Assembly (NCBI RefSeq): GCF_030403745.1
Contig: NZ_JAQMWP010000004.1
Location: forward strand, 62,001 to 126,000
Direction of reading: 5' to 3'
Source of the DNA: Streptomyces sp. S.PB5
Lineage (GTDB): Bacteria > Actinomycetota > Actinomycetes > Streptomycetales > Streptomycetaceae
Length of the DNA stretch: 64,000 bases
Shown here: positions 1 through 9,124 of the stretch, one piece after another
How the letters are laid out: each line of letters starts with the position of its first letter
Position numbering within the stretch: position 1 is the first letter of the stretch
Program-made: the position numbers and the translations under genes
The notes under the pieces: generated by a model
Told to the model about the DNA's origin: nothing
The model's database searches: none
The model's input: only the letters and a program-made list of their open reading frames with translations

Positions 1-136
1 TCGGCTGGCGGTAGGCCGGCCGGAGGTTGTGGGTTCTCTGCCATCTCGCCACCCCCGTGTCGAATAATCCCGCGTACGCCCTCGCCAGAACGAACCCCCT
101 GGCCGAGCCGTCAGCGCGCTCTCAAGTACCTGCCCC

Positions 137-340
137 TCAGCAGACGCGGCGTTCCTGGGCCACGAAGCCGGCCCACGCCTCCGCGGATATCGCGAGATGT
201 CCGCGTGGGGGGCACTTCGAGTCCCGGACGAGAACCCCGCTCGGAGTGAAAGCCGCCTCGACGCATTCGGTCGTGTTGCCGCCGCTGTACGACGACTTGA
301 ACCAGGCGGGTTCGGGGACGGGCTGAGCAGCCGTAGGCAT
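137..340 (-). CDS. DUF397 domain protein
   Basis: Small 67-residue protein with the DUF397 signature: an early WFKSSYSGG segment, a Cys-Val-Glu turn and a VRDSKCPP segment. In Streptomyces these proteins are typically encoded beside a Scr1/DUF5753-type XRE regulator and act as its small partner, as in the WhiJ loci. The ATG follows directly on the stop codon of the upstream regulator (TGAATG, no gap), so the two are almost certainly translationally coupled. The partner role is known for the family; direct evidence here is domain resemblance and gene order. Confidence 0.85.
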   Translation of the reverse strand: MPTAAQPVPEPAWFKSSYSGGNTTECVEAAFTPSGVLVRDSKCPPRGHLAISAEAWAGFVAQERRVC

Positions 341-1186
341 TCAGAGCTCCTTGCGGGCGCGTTGGATCATGACGGAGGACGCCTCCATGTCCAACGCTTG
401 TGCCCGGAGGTACTCGAACGCAAGTCTGTATCGGTCCAGCTCTTCGTCCTTCTCCAGGAAGAGGGAGCCGGTGTGGAAGTCGACGTAGACCACGTCGAGC
501 GTCGGCTCAGCTCCGCCGATGATGACGAAGCTTCCAAGCGCCGCAGCGTGAGCCCCTTTCGAGAAGGGCAGAACCTGCAGCGTTATGTGAGGGGACTCGT
601 TGGCCTCAAGGAGGCGGCCGAGCTGCTCCTTCGTGGTCTGGGGCGATCCGACGACACGACGGATCACGGACTCGTCAAGGATCGCCCATAGGTGCAGTGG
701 CTTTGGGCGGGCGAGGATCTCCTGACGCTTCATGCGGATGTCGACCAGACGCTCGATCTCCGCTGGTTCCAGGGGGACTTCGTTCGCCTTCTGCAGCGCG
801 GTGCTGTAGGCGCGCGTTTGCAGCAGGCCAGGCACGTAGACGCAGGAGAAGTGGCTCTCCCGTACGGCCTCGTCCTCGAGTGTCAGCAGCAGGTTCATGC
901 TCTCGGGGATGGAGTCGGCGAAGGAACTCCACCAGCCTTGCTGCTTGGCGTCTTTGGCGAGTCCGACAACGGCCTTGCGTTCGGTGTCAGTCGCGCCGTA
1001 CTCACGGCAGAGCGCATCGACGATGACCCACTTGACTGGCCCGGCTTGCGTTTCGTACCGGCTGACCGTCGCCTTGGAAACGCCGACGAGCTGCCCGGCC
1101 TCCTCAAGGGTCATTCCCCTGCGGGCGCGCAACTTGCGCATCATCGCGCCGAGTTGACGGCGGCGGGTTGTGGTCCGTTCCGACAT
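341..1186 (-). CDS. XRE-family regulator with C-terminal DUF5753 (WhiJ-like)
   Basis: 281-residue DNA-binding protein. Residues about 12-70 form a helix-turn-helix (MTLEEAGQLVGVSKATVSRY is the recognition region), and the rest is the DUF5753/Scr1 putative ligand-binding region, with the typical FSCVYVPGLLQTRAYSTAL segment. It is coupled to the DUF397 gene downstream and faces an ATP-binding anti-sigma-like gene across about 215 bp. This three-gene arrangement is repeated many times in Streptomyces genomes and is linked to developmental or antibiotic control (WhiJ, AbaA). The target of this copy is unknown. Confidence 0.88.
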   Translation of the reverse strand: MSERTTTRRRQLGAMMRKLRARRGMTLEEAGQLVGVSKATVSRYETQAGPVKWVIVDALCREYGATDTERKAVVGLAKDAKQQGWWSSFADSIPESMNLLLTLEDEAVRESHFSCVYVPGLLQTRAYSTALQKANEVPLEPAEIERLVDIRMKRQEILARPKPLHLWAILDESVIRRVVGSPQTTKEQLGRLLEANESPHITLQVLPFSKGAHAAALGSFVIIGGAEPTLDVVYVDFHTGSLFLEKDEELDRYRLAFEYLRAQALDMEASSVMIQRARKEL

Positions 1187-1402
1187 GCGTCTCCTTCGAG
1201 CGGGCCGGGCTGCCGGCCCCAGATCCTCCTCAGGCTAGGCAGCTGAGAGGCGGAGCCACCATCAGATTCACCCGATGGATTTTTATGAGAAGTTACATAG
1301 TGAGACTTCTCTGTGCCATGCTCGCTCGCAGACCGCTACGCAGTGTTGCCGTTCGGACACGGCAGGCGCAGCACTTGTGTGGCTTGGGAGGGAGGACTGG
1401 CC

Positions 1403-2032
1403 ATGCCTGGCTACGAGGACGCCGAACCCCGACTCCGCTGTGTGTTGCCCTTCGAGGCAGCGCCGGCTGAAGTGCGCCTGCTCCGGAGAGCGGCCGCAAA
1501 GCAACTCGGCCGGTGGGGTGTGACTGCTGCCGCTGACGAAACAGAGCTGCTCGTCACCGAGCTGGCGACGAACGTCGTCAAGCACGTGGGTGAGGGCACC
1601 TCAGCGACTCTGATTCTTGAGCGGACGGGGGAGCGGCTCCGGCTTGAAGTCCATGACAAGAGCCGGGAGATGCCGTCGCTCAAGACTGCGGGCTGCGATG
1701 AGGAGTGCGGTCGGGGACTCCACTTGCTCTCCACGCTGGCGGTGGACTGGGGCACGGTCATGACGGCAGCGGGAAAGGCGGTCTGGTGCGAGATCCCGGT
1801 CGTCCCTGGCCAGGCTTGCCGACGCATTGAGCGTGCTGCTGAGGCGCTTGAGGCCTATCGGGGGCCTAGCTGTAGCGCTGGGCTTCTGGGGATTTCGCGA
1901 AGTATTGGGATCGAGGAGTCGGCGGTTGAACTGATCGCGGACCTGCTGCACTGGACTGCTGCCCGTGGCCTTGATCCCGACGACATCCTCGACCGGGCTC
2001 AACGACGTTTCGACGCCCAGACGGAGACGTGA
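1403..2032 (+). CDS. ATP-binding anti-sigma-like regulatory protein (HATPase_c_2)
   Basis: About 209 residues. The N-terminal two thirds is a SpoIIAB/RsbW-like GHKL fold: an N-box at ELLVTELATNVVKH, a degenerate G1 box near HDKSREMP and a G2 box at ECGRGLHLLSTLAVDWG. The ATG at 1403 is preferred over earlier in-frame starts because a strong GGGAGGGAGG ribosome-binding site lies about 10 bases upstream. It is the third member of the WhiJ-type trio. A serine-kinase or anti-sigma role is inferred from the family. The C-terminal 70 residues, rich in acidic helices, were not recognised. Confidence 0.82.
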   Translation: MPGYEDAEPRLRCVLPFEAAPAEVRLLRRAAAKQLGRWGVTAAADETELLVTELATNVVKHVGEGTSATLILERTGERLRLEVHDKSREMPSLKTAGCDEECGRGLHLLSTLAVDWGTVMTAAGKAVWCEIPVVPGQACRRIERAAEALEAYRGPSCSAGLLGISRSIGIEESAVELIADLLHWTAARGLDPDDILDRAQRRFDAQTET

Positions 2033-2112
2033 GACCGGCAGGCAGCCTCAGCTGCCGTACCAATCCCCGTCACCGTGCCCGTCCGCCTCGGCGCCCTGCC
2101 GCCGTTCAGGCC

Positions 2113-3975
2113 TCAGTGGTTCAGCGTTCCCGCGAAGAAACCCAGGTCAGGGTCGTCCGGGGTGCCGACGAGCAGCGCACGGTCCAACAGGATGTTGTTG
2201 TGCTCACAGCTCGTCTCCGGGAGCATCACGCAGGCGTGGCAGGCGGCCAGGTTCGTTCCGCCGGTGCCGGACGCCTCGGACTCGACACAGAGTGGGTCGG
2301 AGGAGCACCACTCGGCACGCCTGACGGCCGAGCGGATCGTCCGGTCGAGAAGCTCCGGTTCGCCCTGGGCGACGAGCCCGCCGAGGCTGCCCGCCGAGTC
2401 GCTCGTCGCGGTGTAGACGAGCACGCCCGCCATGTCGTCGGCCGCGTACAGGCGCTCGCGCAGGGCGGCGGCGGGGTAGCCGGCCTCCAGGCTCCACTCG
2501 TTGATGAGGACATGTGCCAGCGTGTGCAGGAGCACCATGCGAGGCGTTGCCGGGGACGGCGGGACGCGACTTGGATCCCCGGCACGCTGTTCCATCACCC
2601 GCTGGTGAGCCGTGCGCATCCGCTCGACCCGAGCGGCGACGGCGACGGCCTTCTCCCAGGAACCGAGCCGTTCCTCGTCCAGGCGGAGGAAGACCCCCTC
2701 GCCACGCACCTCCATCGCGGGGAGCCACTGCAGAGGGGAGTCGGAGAGTGGGACCTCGTGGGGTTCGGTCGTCGCGTCGGGGTCTGCGAGCCGGGTGAAC
2801 GCTTTGAGAGCGCGCACCTCGCGGAGCTTCTTCACCAGCATCGGGCCCGACACGCCGAGAGGACGGAGCACGCTCGTGTCGCCCAGCGGGGTCTCGCAGA
2901 TGAACTGCTCGTCCCGCGACCGCTCGCGCTCGTCGTTGCCCGCGCAGAGCCGGTCGTACTCCTTGTTGCGCAGCGCTCGGTATCGGTGGTCGAAGGTGGG
3001 ACCGTCCTCGCTGCTCGGGTCCTCTTCTCGTTCCGCGTCCAGGAGCGCCATCACCTCGTCGATCGGGACCGGACTCTCGCCCTTGAAGGCGAACTTCAGG
3101 CACATCTCGACCTCCGCTCGGGAGTTGAGCTTGCGCAGCTCCTCCCAGTGCTCGGCGAGCGGATCGGCGCGCCCGTCGCTCCACGGCGGGATGGAGAGCG
3201 CCGACTTCAACACCGGCTGCCACACGGCCGAGGAACCGCGCTGGAGCGTCCGCGGCGTCATGCCGCAGACCTGGGCGGGAGCGGAGGTACCGAGCCACGG
3301 GCGAGTGCCACGGCAACGCAGGCCCAGATCCTTGAGCGCGCTCTTGCGGAACGAGCCCTCCATGGAGACCTCTGGCACCCCGCAAGTACAGGACACGAGG
3401 ATCGAGCGGAGTGAGGAACTATGGCCGGAGGTACGCATCTTGAGCGTTCCTCCGCACTGCCCGGCGGTAGTGGCACCACCTCCGGAAGCGCGATGGACCC
3501 AGTGCCAGTACGGGAAGTCGTCGAGGTGCCCGGCCTCGCAGGCGATCACGAAACGGGAGGGTACGAGGTCGACCTCGCAGGTGCCGCAGACGCTCCGGCC
3601 GGCAGGCGGATTGAAGTCGCGGTGTCGGCGCAGGTCGCCGCACGCGGGGCAGGAGTGCATGAGAGGGAAACGACGCACTCGGATGCCGTCCCTGCTGGTG
3701 TCCTCGGACGCGGGAGGCAGCCGGAAGTGCTGGACACCGAGAAGACGGGCGAGGCGCCGTTCATGGATCAGGGGGGACTCGTCGCTGCTCCAGTGCGCGT
3801 CTGCGCCGTCCAGGCCGGAGACGATGAAGGACTCCTGGTCCACGGCGACGAGCGAGCCGACGCCGTACGTGGTGATCGCCTGAGCCCGACGAACCGTGCC
3901 GCGCCGCGGCAGGTTGCGGGCGGGCGCGGCGCCGTCAGCGCCGGTCCGGCGGCGACGCGCGGGGGGCGGGGTCAT
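2113..3975 (-). CDS. drmB: DrmB-like DUF1998 protein of a DISARM-type system
   Basis: 620 residues. The N-terminus (RRAQAITTYGVGSLVAVDQE) and the C-terminal DUF1998 region (HTLAHVLINEWSLEAGYP, then LVYTATSDSAGSLGGL) match DrmB, the helicase-associated subunit of DISARM phage-defence systems. Cys clusters around residues 140-190 and in the last 80 residues (CSSDPLC, ACHAC, SCEHN) probably bind zinc. The ATG overlaps the drmA stop by 4 bp. It is the last gene of a four-gene chain. In DISARM, DrmA and DrmB form a complex that recognises non-self DNA; the same role is inferred here. No drmC phospholipase-D gene follows. Confidence 0.85.
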   Translation of the reverse strand: MTPPPARRRRTGADGAAPARNLPRRGTVRRAQAITTYGVGSLVAVDQESFIVSGLDGADAHWSSDESPLIHERRLARLLGVQHFRLPPASEDTSRDGIRVRRFPLMHSCPACGDLRRHRDFNPPAGRSVCGTCEVDLVPSRFVIACEAGHLDDFPYWHWVHRASGGGATTAGQCGGTLKMRTSGHSSSLRSILVSCTCGVPEVSMEGSFRKSALKDLGLRCRGTRPWLGTSAPAQVCGMTPRTLQRGSSAVWQPVLKSALSIPPWSDGRADPLAEHWEELRKLNSRAEVEMCLKFAFKGESPVPIDEVMALLDAEREEDPSSEDGPTFDHRYRALRNKEYDRLCAGNDERERSRDEQFICETPLGDTSVLRPLGVSGPMLVKKLREVRALKAFTRLADPDATTEPHEVPLSDSPLQWLPAMEVRGEGVFLRLDEERLGSWEKAVAVAARVERMRTAHQRVMEQRAGDPSRVPPSPATPRMVLLHTLAHVLINEWSLEAGYPAAALRERLYAADDMAGVLVYTATSDSAGSLGGLVAQGEPELLDRTIRSAVRRAEWCSSDPLCVESEASGTGGTNLAACHACVMLPETSCEHNNILLDRALLVGTPDDPDLGFFAGTLNH

Positions 3976-6900
3976 CGGGTTGCCTCCATGAACAGAGCGG
4001 ACTCGGCGTCGACATCACGCAGGCTCCATAGGGTGCGCCAGGCGTCGGCGTCCTCGGACTCGTCGTCGTACGACTTCAGGAGCGAGGGGGTGCGACTGCC
4101 CCTGACAGGTTCGAAGAGGAGGCCGCCGTGCGTGTCGGCCTCGTCGCGCCACCACTCGACGAATTCGTCGAAGGCGCGGCCCACCGCGTCGACTTCCTCA
4201 GGAGTGACGTCCTGGACCCGGTTCAGCAGGATGGGCCTGACTTCTTCGCGGAGGAGGTGCTCGTAGGACTCGACCCGACCCGCGGAGTCGTTGGCGCGAG
4301 CGGCCGGGACGAGGATGCGGGCAAGGGCGACGATCACCGCGTGGAGCCCACGCTCGCGGGCGCGGGCGGAGAAGGGGGTGACGGACGTGGACTCGACCTC
4401 GCGGTAGAGCGCGGAATGGAAGTGCAGGAAGTTCTCGTAGTGGGACCGGTCGCGGGATCGGGTCGCGTTGAGCATGACGGCGACCAGTCCGGGGTGGGCG
4501 CGACCGACGCGGCTGGTGGCCTGGATGTACTCGGCCGTGGTCTGCGGTTGACCCATGACGGCCATCAGTCCGAGCCGGTCCACGTCCACCCCGACCGCGA
4601 TCATGTTGGTGGCGAGGAGGACGTCCACGGCGTCCTCGTCGGGCCGCTTCTTCTCGATGCGCTTGAGGCGGGTGGGAATCTCGCTGGCGTCGACCCGGCT
4701 CGTCAGCTCCGAGTAGTTGGCCACATCGCGGGCTGTCACGCCCTCGCGTTGTGCGAGCACCGCCAGATACGCCACCACGTCGTCGTGGACCTGGAGTTCG
4801 GCCGCCGACAGCAGCCGGAGGCTGTTGAAATAGCCGACGAGGCTCCAGTACGCATCGCGCACCTCCTCCTCGGTCCGAGCCTGTTTGGCTCGGTGCAGCA
4901 GGGTGGCGTACGTACGGATCAAGAGGGTGGACTGACTGGTGCCGGGCGCCAGCAGCCCGACGTAGCGGCGGCTCGCCTTCTCCTCACGCGGGGTCTCCAC
5001 GGCGAACCAGGAGTCTCGGGAGTCCAGGCCCGCGGGCGGGAACTGGCGGACGTCTCGGGCGAAGAGGTGGCGGCCCTGGTCGGCGGCGCGGCGGATGGTC
5101 GCCGTGGACGCGATCACCTTGGGGCGGTCGGCGAGCGCGTCCACCGCGGTCTCGTAGAGGCCGGTGAGCGTGCCCAAGGGACCGGAGATCAGGTGGAGTT
5201 CGTCCTGGACGATCAGCTCCGGGGGCGGGGTGCGGTCGCTCGGGTCGTCGCGGTTGAAGAGCGCCGCGGTCGCGGGCCGCCAGGGCATCGAGGCGAACTT
5301 GTCGACGGTGGCGATCACCAACGTGGGGCGGGCGTCGTACACGGCCTCGTCGATCAGGTGGATCGGCAGGCCGTCGACGAAGGCGCAGTCGCCACCGGGG
5401 CAGCGGACGTGCATGCGCTTGGCGTCCTCGTCGACCTCGTAGGCGCGGGCGTCGAGGCGAGTGCCGCACCAGGGGCAGGCATGCAGTTGGACGGGGTTCT
5501 CGGTGGCGAGGCGCTTGTCGAGGTCGCCACGGAGTTCGGCGAGCCTCCTCTCGGCCTCCGCCAGGGTGTTGGGGGTCGCCGAGCGGCCCACCCACATGCC
5601 GATGGAGAACTCCTCGTGGCCCAGCTCGGGCCTGGCACGCCGCATGTGCTCCATGGCGCAGATCAGGATCGCGGCCCGCTCGAACTGCTGGAGAGTGAGC
5701 AGCCGGAGCGTGTAGCGCATGAGCACGGTGACGCCGCCACCGCTCTCCTTCTTGCGGATGCGGCGAAGGAACGAGGTCAGGGCGATCAGACCGAGGTACG
5801 CCTCCGTCTTGCCGCCACCGGTGGGAAACCAGAGCAGGTCGGAGATGCCCCGGTCCTCGTGCTCGGGGTCGTCGATCCCGGCCAGGCAGAGGAGCAGGAA
5901 CGCGATCTGGAAGGGGCGCCAGCGACCGGCGGTCGGGTCGGGGGAGCCGATCCGACCCTTCTTGACCCACGCGCTGCGCGCGCGCTGGTCGGCCATCGCG
6001 TGGTTGGCGAGCCGGAACGCCCGCATCAAGTCGGGCTTGGACTCGAGGAGTTCGATGCCTGTACGGATGCGCCCGAGTGCCTCGCGACAGGCTTCCACCT
6101 GGTCCCGGGCGGGCTTCTCGTGCATCTCGCCGGCCAGGGCGTCCGCTTCGGTCTCCTTGCGGTCGATCCAGCGCTCGTAGCCGTCGGCGAGTGTTCGTAG
6201 GGCGGCCAGGATCTCGGCGTCGGAGCCGTCGGCGAGGCCGAGCATGGACAGGGTGGAGTCGTCGATCTCCGGGTTGGAGTCGGTGAGCAGTACTTCGACG
6301 GTCGGCACGAACTCGCTCCGCACCTCGGTGACAGCGGCCACGACGGTGTCGGTCACGCCGACCGGCGGCGGCGTCCAGTCCCACTCGGCGGCGCAGCCGT
6401 GACCGACAGCGAAGGTCGGGGCGTGGCGGTGCAGCAGCCGGCTGGTGGCGACCTCGGGGTCATGAGCCGCGGCCGGGGCCGGACGCTCGACGAAGGCGCT
6501 CGAACCGTCGGCGGCGCGGATCGTGAGACCGCACTGGAACAGGGAGAACGCGTCCTGAAGCTCCCGCTCGCCGACACGGTGGGTGTTGACCAGGGTGACC
6601 GTGATCGTGACCGTGCCGGTGGACGGGTCGGGGCGGCGGACGTTGGCGCGCAGCGCGACTCCCGGGGCGAGATCCTCCTGCCACTTGGGATCGGGCGTGT
6701 TCACGTCGATCCGCTGCTCCGGCAGCGCGAGTTCCTTGCGGCGCCACTGCTCCCGCTGGTCGGAAGTGGTGCGGGCCTCGGCCCGGCGAGCGGAGATCGG
6801 CCGGCCGTCCGCGTCGGTGGGCTCGTAGACGGCGGCGCGCGCCGAGACGACGATCGCCTCGGTGTCGGGAGCGACCGCGAAGGTGAGCCCCATGGACGAG

Positions 6901-7223
6901 GGGCGGCGGGATCCGGCGGCACCCACCTCCTGGGCCGTGCCGGACTCCTCGATGTTGTCACCGGTGCGCTGCGGGGCGATGTCCAGGCCGTCCTGCTCCT
7001 CTTCGTCCGCCCGCAGCTGCGCCGCCGCCGCGGTACTCGCCGCACGCGGGTAGAGGACACCGGTGAGGTAGCGGTCGATCGGTGCCTCCTGGGTCAGTAC
7101 CTCGTCCCGGTCCTTCGGCTCGGCCTCGGGCGCCGGGCCGAAGAGCTCGCGGCGGAGCCCCACCAGGAGCTCCTCGTCCCGGACCCGATAGTGCTCGGAA
7201 TGCTGACCTGCTTCCTGCGTCAT
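3972..7223 (-). CDS. drmA: DrmA-like SF2 helicase of a DISARM-type system
   Basis: About 1083 residues. Helicase motifs in order: Walker A in LLWFPTGGGKTEAYLGL near residue 468, a Cys-rich zinc ribbon (CPWCG, then CPGGDC) near 580-610, motif II QDELHLISGPLG near 672, STATIRRA near 705, and motif VI YIQATSRVGRAHPG near 904. The large N-terminal region and long linker fit DrmA. The ATG at 7223 is chosen because it overlaps the upstream UvrD-like stop (ATGA); an upstream in-frame extension reads through arginine-rich shadow sequence. DrmA loads on DNA and is kept in check by DrmB in known systems. That role is inferred here. Confidence 0.87.
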   Translation of the reverse strand: MTQEAGQHSEHYRVRDEELLVGLRRELFGPAPEAEPKDRDEVLTQEAPIDRYLTGVLYPRAASTAAAAQLRADEEEQDGLDIAPQRTGDNIEESGTAQEVGAAGSRRPSSMGLTFAVAPDTEAIVVSARAAVYEPTDADGRPISARRAEARTTSDQREQWRRKELALPEQRIDVNTPDPKWQEDLAPGVALRANVRRPDPSTGTVTITVTLVNTHRVGERELQDAFSLFQCGLTIRAADGSSAFVERPAPAAAHDPEVATSRLLHRHAPTFAVGHGCAAEWDWTPPPVGVTDTVVAAVTEVRSEFVPTVEVLLTDSNPEIDDSTLSMLGLADGSDAEILAALRTLADGYERWIDRKETEADALAGEMHEKPARDQVEACREALGRIRTGIELLESKPDLMRAFRLANHAMADQRARSAWVKKGRIGSPDPTAGRWRPFQIAFLLLCLAGIDDPEHEDRGISDLLWFPTGGGKTEAYLGLIALTSFLRRIRKKESGGGVTVLMRYTLRLLTLQQFERAAILICAMEHMRRARPELGHEEFSIGMWVGRSATPNTLAEAERRLAELRGDLDKRLATENPVQLHACPWCGTRLDARAYEVDEDAKRMHVRCPGGDCAFVDGLPIHLIDEAVYDARPTLVIATVDKFASMPWRPATAALFNRDDPSDRTPPPELIVQDELHLISGPLGTLTGLYETAVDALADRPKVIASTATIRRAADQGRHLFARDVRQFPPAGLDSRDSWFAVETPREEKASRRYVGLLAPGTSQSTLLIRTYATLLHRAKQARTEEEVRDAYWSLVGYFNSLRLLSAAELQVHDDVVAYLAVLAQREGVTARDVANYSELTSRVDASEIPTRLKRIEKKRPDEDAVDVLLATNMIAVGVDVDRLGLMAVMGQPQTTAEYIQATSRVGRAHPGLVAVMLNATRSRDRSHYENFLHFHSALYREVESTSVTPFSARARERGLHAVIVALARILVPAARANDSAGRVESYEHLLREEVRPILLNRVQDVTPEEVDAVGRAFDEFVEWWRDEADTHGGLLFEPVRGSRTPSLLKSYDDESEDADAWRTLWSLRDVDAESALFMEATR

Positions 7224-9124
7224 GCGCCCTGCTCCTCGTCGTTCTCGGCCCTTCGATACCTTCCGATGCCGGTGATCCGGGGGACGATCCACACACCCCG
7301 GTCGCCCAGACCGGCGTTGACGCCGGCGGCGGTACTGCCCGACACCGTCTCCAGGACGTCGACACGCAGACCGTGGATCTCGTCGGGCCACCACGGATCC
7401 CACGTCCGGTTCACCTTCTGCACCTGGAACAGCCCCTCGCGGAACCGCTCCGAGGCCTCACCGATCTCCCGTCCGTCGTGCGTCAGGGCGTACGGCGGGC
7501 TCTGGAACTCACCCATCGGCAGGTCGTGGCGCCTTCGCAGCACGGCTTCCGCACCGGTACGGACCTGTTCCAGGAGATACGTCTGTGTCGCCGCCGCGTC
7601 GCTCTCGTGGCCGGGTGGGTTGTCCCGACAGATGTCGCCCGCCTCGGCGACGATCCCAAAACGGTCGTACGGCCGCCAACCACCCACGTACCGACGGCCG
7701 TTCCTTCTGCCGCCGGCTTTCTTGACGATCGGCAGCTCGGGGGGGCTCGCGTGATAGAGATCCTGGCGGACGCGTGTCATCGCCACGTACAGGGCGCGGA
7801 CCTCTGCGGGCAGGTCCACCTCCTCCTTGTACTGCTTGTGCAGTTCGGCGACGGTCGGCGGGGTCAGCACGATCACACGGTCGAACTCAAGGCCTTTGGC
7901 CCGGTGCACGGTGGAGACGACGATCCGCGCGGTCTCGGGATCGGCCGCCTCGTCGGGGAACCTGCCGTCGGCGACCAGACGCCGCAGCCGCTCCAGATCG
8001 AGCACGGTGCGCCCGGTCGAGCGAGTCGCCCGCCGCAGCACCGTCCACAAGGTGCTCGCGTCCGGCTCGTACGGCAGCGGGATCTCCGCGAGCAGAGAGC
8101 GGAACCGGTCCGCGGTGAGGCCGGTCGCCTCCGTGCGGCGCAACAACTCGGCCACCCAGTACGGCACCGGCCGCTCTTCGAGGGGGCGCCGCAGCCGATG
8201 CTCGACGCCGTGCTCGTGGAGCAGGCCGGAGACCACCAGCGCCTGGCGGTTGTCGCGGGTGAGGATCGCGCAGGTGTCGGTGAGATTCCGCAAACCGTCC
8301 AGCGTGAACGGGTCGGTGAGGTCGCCGGTTCCGTTCGCCGGATCCACGAGGAGGTCGCGAAGCTCCGTGTAGAGGGCCGCCGCCTCGTCCGCGTCGCTGA
8401 CCCGCTGGAGCCGCGGACCGCGGGTCAGGGCGATCCGGGCCTCCGCGGTGGTGGCACGGAAGTTCCGAGTGAGACTCAGTTCCACCAGGTCGTCCGGGTA
8501 CGAGCAGCGCAGCCAGTCGAAGAACCGACCGGTCTCGTCGGCACGCTCCGCCGGGTCGGCGATCTGGAAGCCGTAGACGGACTGGGCAGCATCGCCGACG
8601 ACGGTGAAGCCGCAACTGTCCTGGTACCGATCGAGCAGGGTCTCCACCAGCTCCCGGCGCCCGCCCAGCAGATCCTGCACCTCGTCGATCACGACATGAG
8701 CGGGCGGGACGGCGTCGCCGGCCTCCAGCGCCCCCTTCTCGACCGCCTGGGCCGCGGCGGTGATCCGCTCGTCGAAGCCGACCGTGCCCCACTCGCCGTC
8801 CGGGTATGCCTGGACCAGCACCCCGTACGCCCAGGCGTCGAACGTCTGGGCACGCACTCGACGCGCCCGCTCCCCGTGCCGCGCGATCCGCTCACGCAGC
8901 TCGCGGGCCGCCGCCCTGGAGAAGGTGAGCACCAGGATCTCGGCGGCCTCCAGTGCCTCGTCGGGGTCCTCGTGACCGCACAGCGCGTCGAGCCTGCGCA
9001 CCAACGTGTGCGTCTTCCCCGCCCCCGCGCCCGCGGTGACCAGGACACGCGCGTCCCAGGGCTGCTCGACCACGGCCCGCTGCTCGTCGGTGAGCGGGGG
9101 ACTGTCGAGGTAGACGTCGGTCAC
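7220..9124 (-). CDS. UvrD/PcrA-like SF1 helicase in the DISARM-like operon
   Basis: 634 residues, an SF1A helicase. Q-motif-like LTDEQRAVVE, Walker A AGAGAGKT (residues 31-38), motif II VIDEVQDLL, motif III VVGDAAQSVYGFQIADP, STVHRAKGLEFDRVIVL and motif VI LYVAMTRVRQDLYH are all visible, so it should be an active 3'-5' translocase. It starts with GTG overlapping the upstream sacsin-like stop (GTGA) and its own stop overlaps drmA (ATGA). UvrD-type helicases are not part of the described class 1 or class 2 DISARM gene sets I know, so its place here is unusual. Housekeeping UvrD or PcrA is less likely given the tight operon. Confidence 0.9.
   Translation of the reverse strand: MTDVYLDSPPLTDEQRAVVEQPWDARVLVTAGAGAGKTHTLVRRLDALCGHEDPDEALEAAEILVLTFSRAAARELRERIARHGERARRVRAQTFDAWAYGVLVQAYPDGEWGTVGFDERITAAAQAVEKGALEAGDAVPPAHVVIDEVQDLLGGRRELVETLLDRYQDSCGFTVVGDAAQSVYGFQIADPAERADETGRFFDWLRCSYPDDLVELSLTRNFRATTAEARIALTRGPRLQRVSDADEAAALYTELRDLLVDPANGTGDLTDPFTLDGLRNLTDTCAILTRDNRQALVVSGLLHEHGVEHRLRRPLEERPVPYWVAELLRRTEATGLTADRFRSLLAEIPLPYEPDASTLWTVLRRATRSTGRTVLDLERLRRLVADGRFPDEAADPETARIVVSTVHRAKGLEFDRVIVLTPPTVAELHKQYKEEVDLPAEVRALYVAMTRVRQDLYHASPPELPIVKKAGGRRNGRRYVGGWRPYDRFGIVAEAGDICRDNPPGHESDAAATQTYLLEQVRTGAEAVLRRRHDLPMGEFQSPPYALTHDGREIGEASERFREGLFQVQKVNRTWDPWWPDEIHGLRVDVLETVSGSTAAGVNAGLGDRGVWIVPRITGIGRYRRAENDEEQGA

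Noticed and set aside
2029..3414. Long plus-strand frame opposite drmB
   Set aside because: Shadow of drmB: Arg/His/Val-rich, no domain, no ribosome-binding site, and drmB has clear homology and coupling.
4128..6200. 690-residue plus-strand frame opposite drmA
   Set aside because: Antisense shadow in high-GC DNA, low-complexity composition; drmA helicase motifs occupy the other strand.
7224..7403. N-terminal extension of drmA
   Set aside because: Arg-rich sequence overlapping the UvrD-like gene; the ATG at 7223 sits in an ATGA overlap.
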